A stretch of DNA of 64,000 bases, taken from Chitinophaga ginsengisegetis. Its GTDB lineage: Bacteria > Bacteroidota > Bacteroidia > Chitinophagales > Chitinophagaceae. Below are positions 59,852 to 64,000 of the stretch, piece by piece (the first letter of the stretch is position 1; each line of letters starts with the position of its first letter). The translations under genes and the position numbers were made by a program. Below the pieces are notes generated by a model. The model ran no database searches. It saw only the letters and a list, made by a program, of their open reading frames with translations, and was not told the DNA's origin. The DNA lies in contig NZ_FUZZ01000001.1 in assembly GCF_900168065.1 (NCBI RefSeq), positions 1,674,001 through 1,738,000 of the forward strand, read 5' to 3'.

Positions 59852-62662
59852 TTATCCCTTCTTTCTCACCAGCTTTGCTTCTTTGGCATCCATTCCGTAC
59901 AGGTCATTGAACAATAACTTGAAGGTGCCTAACGACTGTGCACGGAAAGTAATTTCAGGACCGAAAGCATAGAGCATGCCGGCGCCAACGGGGGCAGAAA
60001 ATGCGGCTACCCCGTCTTTCAGGTATGCTTGTCCCCATGCCCAGCCGCTATGCAATGGTTTATCCGTAGAAAACCAGGCAATCGGTTTAATTCCTTTACC
60101 CGTTGCATCCGGATCCAGGCGGAATACGGGGCTGTTATCGAAGTTTACATCTCCTACAGCGGGGAGGCCCCATGCAGCGGGATGCGTGCTATCGAAAGAT
60201 ACCTGCAGGATGCTTCCGGGCACAAAATATTTGGTACCGGGCAGCGGTTTTTCTTTACCGGCATTATCTTTTTCCACCAGCGCATTGTGTACCGGCAGTC
60301 CGAGGTGATAGGCCAGGTTGGTGCTGCTGCCAATGGTGATCACGGTGCCGCCTTCTTCGAGGAAGGTTTTTATCTGCGGAATGGATTTCTCTTTGGTGAT
60401 TTTACCTAAAGAGTGCCGGTATTGTTCCGGGATATCCGCGGGCAAAGGATCTTTAGGGGCATATCCATACCTGTTGGGCTCTGCGCCTGATACCGGCGGG
60501 ATAGCGCGGGTAGCGAAGATGATGGCGTCGTATTTACTGCGGAGATTACCGGTATCGATATCCTGCGGATATATTACCTCAAACGGGAAATGATACTGCT
60601 CCATGATCCACCGCATCCAGCCGGAAGGCATAGAGCCGCCGTAAGTATCCCATAATGCAATACGCATGGGCGCCATGCTTACGGTTCCTGCCGGGCGTTT
60701 GCTGATACCGGTGGTTTTAAGGCCGAGGGTAGCAGCTGATTGTTGCAGTATTTCTTTTGCCTTGCCATCTGCGGGTACATAAAAATTACCCGGAACGGCT
60801 TTATCGTTGCCGGCCACTCCTTTGGTAAGACGGTATACTTTCACACCTGCTTTCATGAGGTCATTTACCGCGATGAAAGCATTGTTTTCCCGCGCACTCA
60901 GAAGATAGCCGCCGGCAGTAGCCAATGCTGCTTTGGGAGGCGTTTGTAACGCGCCGTAGGGCAGCTTTGTAAATGGCCCGTCGAAGCTATCGAGGATCCG
61001 GTCGAACTGCACGCCCATCTGAAAGGCCAGTGTCCATCCGGCGGCGTCATATGGCCGGATAGGAGGACCTCCGGGATACTGAAAATCGTTTGGATGATCC
61101 TGTGGTTCAAACATATCCAATACATGCGGGCGGAAAGCCTGGTTTGTTTTTACGATGTAAGAACCGGCAGGATATTGTTTACCCGCCACCGTAAACGGCG
61201 CATCTGCTTTCTGTACCTGTATGCCTGCTTTGATGAGGGCATTGATAAACTTTACGGCTGTCGGGAAATCGGCCTGGTCGGCGGACAGGATGTAGCCGCG
61301 GGGATCTCTCCCGGCAGGATCTTTAAACACCGCATCATAATACTTCATCGGGATATTACTTCCCCTGCGCATCCAGCCATACGGGTCGCTGCCATCGTTC
61401 TTGTCGGTGGAATCCACGTTATCCTTTTTAAAAGCGGCGGTAATGGCTTCGGAGCGTTTGGGTGATAATGTCCAGGAATCCTGGCTGCCTTTTTCGATGG
61501 CATTCTTACCCATTTTGTAAATATTGAAAAGCACTTCATCGCGTTGCCTGGCTGCATAATCGAGTACGGCATAATTGAGCGACACCGAGTAATCAATAGA
61601 GCGTTTGAAGCGCCAGTCGTTTTGCGGCGTTACCGGGTTCGGGGTAGCACCGTTGGGTATTAAGCGTTGCGGCACTACTGGGATCTTTTCCGGTGTGGGG
61701 TTACCGATAATTTCCGTGAGCAGCCCGATCATGTTATGATACTGCGTGGTGGTGCGTAAGCCGCCGTTGTACCAGGTAGAAAAGCTGGAGCCATTGAGAC
61801 GGGTGTAACCGGGTTTATCTTCCGCATTGAGGCGGTTATACATAGCCGCGCCCAGTGCATCTATACCGGTGATCATCAGCGGATCGAAGAAATAGTTGAA
61901 CGGATCGCGGTAAGGAGGGCCAGCCAGTACCGATCCTTCCGGTCCGCGCTGGTGGTGGTTGTACATGATCTGCGGCATCCATTCCAGGAACAGCTGGCGA
62001 CCCATGTTCACGCTTTCTTTCATATTCATGATATAGAAATCGCGGTTATTATCATGGCCGATGTACTTCTGGTATAATACAGGCAACTGATCAACAGAAC
62101 GTTTCAGTGTATCGGCATTGCGCATGTACCAGTTGGACACCAGCTCCTGGCCGTCGGGGTTGGCGTGTGTCATGAGGATGATCACATTATCGAGGATGCG
62201 CAGGGTTTCCGGGTCCTTCCGGCTGCTCAGTTCCCAGGCGGTTTCAATGAGCTGGTGGGTACCTACTACTTCGGTGGCATGCAGTCCGCCATCAATCCAT
62301 ACCACTGCTTTTCCTTCTGCGGCCAGTGCGCGGGCCTGTTCCGTAGAGATACCTTCTGCGCGTGCCAGCTGCTGTGAAATCTTTTTATATTTCTCCAGCA
62401 GTTTAAGATTTTCCGGAGAAGAGATGATCAGCATATACTGATCACGGCCTTCTTCTGTTTTGCCGATGTCTACCAGCTGCACGCGGTTCGACGTGGCCGC
62501 GAGTTTCTTAAAGTACGCGGCTGTTTGCGTGTAGTTGGCCAGTTGGTAATCGTCACCGATGTTAAATCCGAAATGTTCTTTCGGAGAAGGAATATTTTGT
62601 GCCACCGCAGTTGTACAAAACAGTCCAACAGCGGTGAGCGTGACAAGCAGTTTATTTCTCAT
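59852..62662 (-). CDS. M14-family metallopeptidase
   Basis: The 936-residue exported protein has a signal peptide (residues 1-21). The M14 zinc carboxypeptidase domain has the H-x-x-E zinc site His128-Ala-Thr-Glu131 (DGGLHATEVVGTHQ) and a later His cluster (MYNHHQRGPEGS), which can supply the third zinc ligand. After the peptidase domain, a Rossmann-like/glutamine-amidotransferase-like C-terminal region (RIALWDTYGGSMPSGWMRWIMEQYHFPFEVIYP) and a domain with GGTVITIGSSTNLAYHLGLP follow. The architecture matches large Bacteroidota M14 proteins. It cleaves C-terminal residues from peptides or glycopeptides in the periplasm or outside. It lies 17 bases downstream of the M20 gene on the same strand. 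Confidence 0.9.
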   Translation of the reverse strand: MRNKLLVTLTAVGLFCTTAVAQNIPSPKEHFGFNIGDDYQLANYTQTAAYFKKLAATSNRVQLVDIGKTEEGRDQYMLIISSPENLKLLEKYKKISQQLARAEGISTEQARALAAEGKAVVWIDGGLHATEVVGTHQLIETAWELSSRKDPETLRILDNVIILMTHANPDGQELVSNWYMRNADTLKRSVDQLPVLYQKYIGHDNNRDFYIMNMKESVNMGRQLFLEWMPQIMYNHHQRGPEGSVLAGPPYRDPFNYFFDPLMITGIDALGAAMYNRLNAEDKPGYTRLNGSSFSTWYNGGLRTTTQYHNMIGLLTEIIGNPTPEKIPVVPQRLIPNGATPNPVTPQNDWRFKRSIDYSVSLNYAVLDYAARQRDEVLFNIYKMGKNAIEKGSQDSWTLSPKRSEAITAAFKKDNVDSTDKNDGSDPYGWMRRGSNIPMKYYDAVFKDPAGRDPRGYILSADQADFPTAVKFINALIKAGIQVQKADAPFTVAGKQYPAGSYIVKTNQAFRPHVLDMFEPQDHPNDFQYPGGPPIRPYDAAGWTLAFQMGVQFDRILDSFDGPFTKLPYGALQTPPKAALATAGGYLLSARENNAFIAVNDLMKAGVKVYRLTKGVAGNDKAVPGNFYVPADGKAKEILQQSAATLGLKTTGISKRPAGTVSMAPMRIALWDTYGGSMPSGWMRWIMEQYHFPFEVIYPQDIDTGNLRSKYDAIIFATRAIPPVSGAEPNRYGYAPKDPLPADIPEQYRHSLGKITKEKSIPQIKTFLEEGGTVITIGSSTNLAYHLGLPVHNALVEKDNAGKEKPLPGTKYFVPGSILQVSFDSTHPAAWGLPAVGDVNFDNSPVFRLDPDATGKGIKPIAWFSTDKPLHSGWAWGQAYLKDGVAAFSAPVGAGMLYAFGPEITFRAQSLGTFKLLFNDLYGMDAKEAKLVRKKG

Positions 62663-62679
62663 AGCGTTTACTGATTGAG

Positions 62680-64000
62680 TTATTTACGATAATCCAGTGC
62701 GGGTTTTCTATCGCCCAGCATTGCTTCATATTTGAACCCGGCTCCCTGTCTTTTATTCAGTTCTTCTTTTGCCACTTTCAGGGCTTCCGGGCTTTTAAAC
62801 AAATCGTATGCGGTGAGCGCCATTGTTTTGGCGGCTACCATCATACCTTTTACGCCGATGCTGCTGCCGGCGGCAGCCACATTCTGCCAGCTGTGACCTG
62901 ATGATCCCGGCACAAAGGTGGCGGTTACAATACCGGCTGTAGGGGCTACCCAGCTTACATCCGCCACGTCGGAAGAAGCGCCGCCGGCATCTTTGATCAT
63001 GGTAAAAGGACTCACGCGGGAAGTAACGGTATCAGGGTCGGGGGTGTTATCTTTTTCCACGAAGGTGGCCTGGATCTTTTTGGCAAAATCCTTTTCTTCC
63101 GGGGTGTAACTGAAACCGCCTACCTGGTGGAGGTTCTTATCCATTATTTGCGACAGCGTGATATTGGGCAGCATGTTATACACCCCTCCTATTACTTCGT
63201 AATCCATGCGGGTGCCGGTTCCCAGGGCAGCGCCTTCCGCGGCTTTCACCAATCTTTCCCACACGCTTTTCACCACTTTCATTTCCGGGTGTCTTACATA
63301 GTAATATACTTCTGCAAAGGCGGGTACTACGTTTGGAGCGTCGCCACCTTTGGTGATCACGTAGTGAATGCGGGTGGTAGATGGTACGTGTTCCCGCATC
63401 ATGTTCACCATATAATCCATTGCTTCCACGCCATCGAGCGCAGAGCGGCCTTTTTCAGGCGAACCGGACGCATGTGCCGCGGTGCCATAGAACCTGAATT
63501 TAGCATTCTTGTTGGCCAGCCACGGCGCTATTGCCGCAGAGTTCTGGTTGCCCGGATGCCAGTGTAACACCGCGCTTACATCTTTAAACAATCCTTCCCT
63601 TACCATATACACTTTCCCGGAGCCGCCTTCTTCCGCAGGACAACCATACAAACGGATGGTTCCTTTTGCACCGCTGGATTGCAGCCAGTTTTTCACACTA
63701 ACGGCAGCAGCCACGGAGGCAGTTCCAAAAAGATTATGTCCGCAACCATGTCCGGGTCCGCCGTCTTTCACCGGGTGTTTTTCCGGCACTGCTTCCTGTG
63801 ATAAACCGGGTAAGGCGTCGTATTCCGCGAGGATGGCTATGACCGGTTCGCCGCTGCCATAGCTGGCTTCAAACGCCGTGGGAATACCGGCGATACCGGC
63901 TTTTACGGTGAAGCCCTGTTGCTGCAAAGTTGTTTGCAGCAGCGCTGAACTTTGTTGTTCCAGGTAACCCGGTTCTGCATAGCTCCAGATCTTTTTTGCA
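62680..64000 (-). CDS. M20-family amidohydrolase (5' truncated)
   Basis: The frame is open to the end of the window on the minus strand, so the start is missing; about 440 residues are visible, opening AKKIWSYAEPGYLEQQSSALL. The metal-binding motif PGHGCGHNLFG and CPAEEGGSGKVYM match the M20 peptidase/AbgB-like aminoacylase family, with the dimerisation domain in between (FRFYGTAAHASGSPEKGRSALDG). The TTG at 63927 is not a start. Such enzymes remove acyl groups from N-acyl amino acids or cleave p-aminobenzoyl-glutamate. It is the first gene of an operon with the M14 metallopeptidase 17 bases downstream. Confidence 0.93.
   Translation of the reverse strand, partial: AKKIWSYAEPGYLEQQSSALLQTTLQQQGFTVKAGIAGIPTAFEASYGSGEPVIAILAEYDALPGLSQEAVPEKHPVKDGGPGHGCGHNLFGTASVAAAVSVKNWLQSSGAKGTIRLYGCPAEEGGSGKVYMVREGLFKDVSAVLHWHPGNQNSAAIAPWLANKNAKFRFYGTAAHASGSPEKGRSALDGVEAMDYMVNMMREHVPSTTRIHYVITKGGDAPNVVPAFAEVYYYVRHPEMKVVKSVWERLVKAAEGAALGTGTRMDYEVIGGVYNMLPNITLSQIMDKNLHQVGGFSYTPEEKDFAKKIQATFVEKDNTPDPDTVTSRVSPFTMIKDAGGASSDVADVSWVAPTAGIVTATFVPGSSGHSWQNVAAAGSSIGVKGMMVAAKTMALTAYDLFKSPEALKVAKEELNKRQGAGFKYEAMLGDRKPALDYRK

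Overview
The window reads as chromosomal DNA of a Bacteroidota bacterium, most likely Chitinophagaceae and Chitinophaga-like. Supporting traits are several intergenic promoter elements of the Bacteroidota type (TTTG about 19 bases upstream of TAnnTTTG), weak Shine-Dalgarno sites, a C-terminal type IX secretion (T9SS) sorting domain, a LytS/LytTR two-component pair with a periplasmic beta-propeller sensor, a short archaeal-type prolyl-tRNA synthetase, and families common in this phylum (DUF4382, DUF4402, OMPP1, PepSY-TM). No insertion sequence, prophage, CRISPR array or rRNA was seen. One tRNA is present, tRNA-Leu(CAG).

Layout. 1-3085: a truncated operon of GCS2-type carboxylate-amine ligase, class I glutamine amidotransferase-like protein and ATP-grasp-like protein, which looks like a small-molecule amide or peptide ligase pathway. 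3127-9450: two unknown envelope proteins, a RidA-like protein lacking the usual catalytic Arg, the operon ddl / PASTA protein / rhodanese, a ferredoxin and an acyl-CoA reductase. 9687-22259: HtrA protease, LytS/LytTR pair, proS, a Gly/Tyr-rich lipoprotein, an OMPP1-type barrel and a MacB/FtsX-type permease. 22463-28549: a tRNA-maturation cluster (miaA, cca, tsaC) with a pRiA4b-ORF3-like gene and a glycosyltransferase, then dapD and tRNA-Leu. 28617-37604: a more AT-rich accessory stretch with an HxlR regulator / metallo-beta-lactamase pair, a PVC-type cytochrome dehydrogenase, several orphan proteins and an SMR transporter.

37656-41891 is a compact catabolic module. A secreted BNR/sialidase-like protein, a 2-hydroxyacid dehydrogenase and an enolase-superfamily sugar-acid dehydratase form one operon, divergent from a FadR/FCD-type regulator. 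The shared intergenic region holds two perfect FadR-type operator boxes in inverted orientation. A SUKH-HEAT protein follows.

43383-56156 is the most striking region: one five-gene operon encoding a DUF4402 pilin-like protein, a PapD-like periplasmic chaperone, a 2683-residue repeat protein ending in a T9SS-type sorting domain, a second DUF4402-like protein and a compact outer-membrane usher. It looks like a Bacteroidota chaperone-usher surface-fibre system that carries a giant T9SS-tagged adhesin.

56410-64000 holds a nitrilase-family amidase, a PepSY-TM protein with a small membrane partner, a DUF4382 lipoprotein, and an operon of an M20 amidohydrolase (running off the end) and an M14 metallopeptidase. 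Start codons were moved inward from the longest frame where a signal peptide, the family N-terminus or an ATG argued for it. All calls come from reading the sequence; no database search was run.
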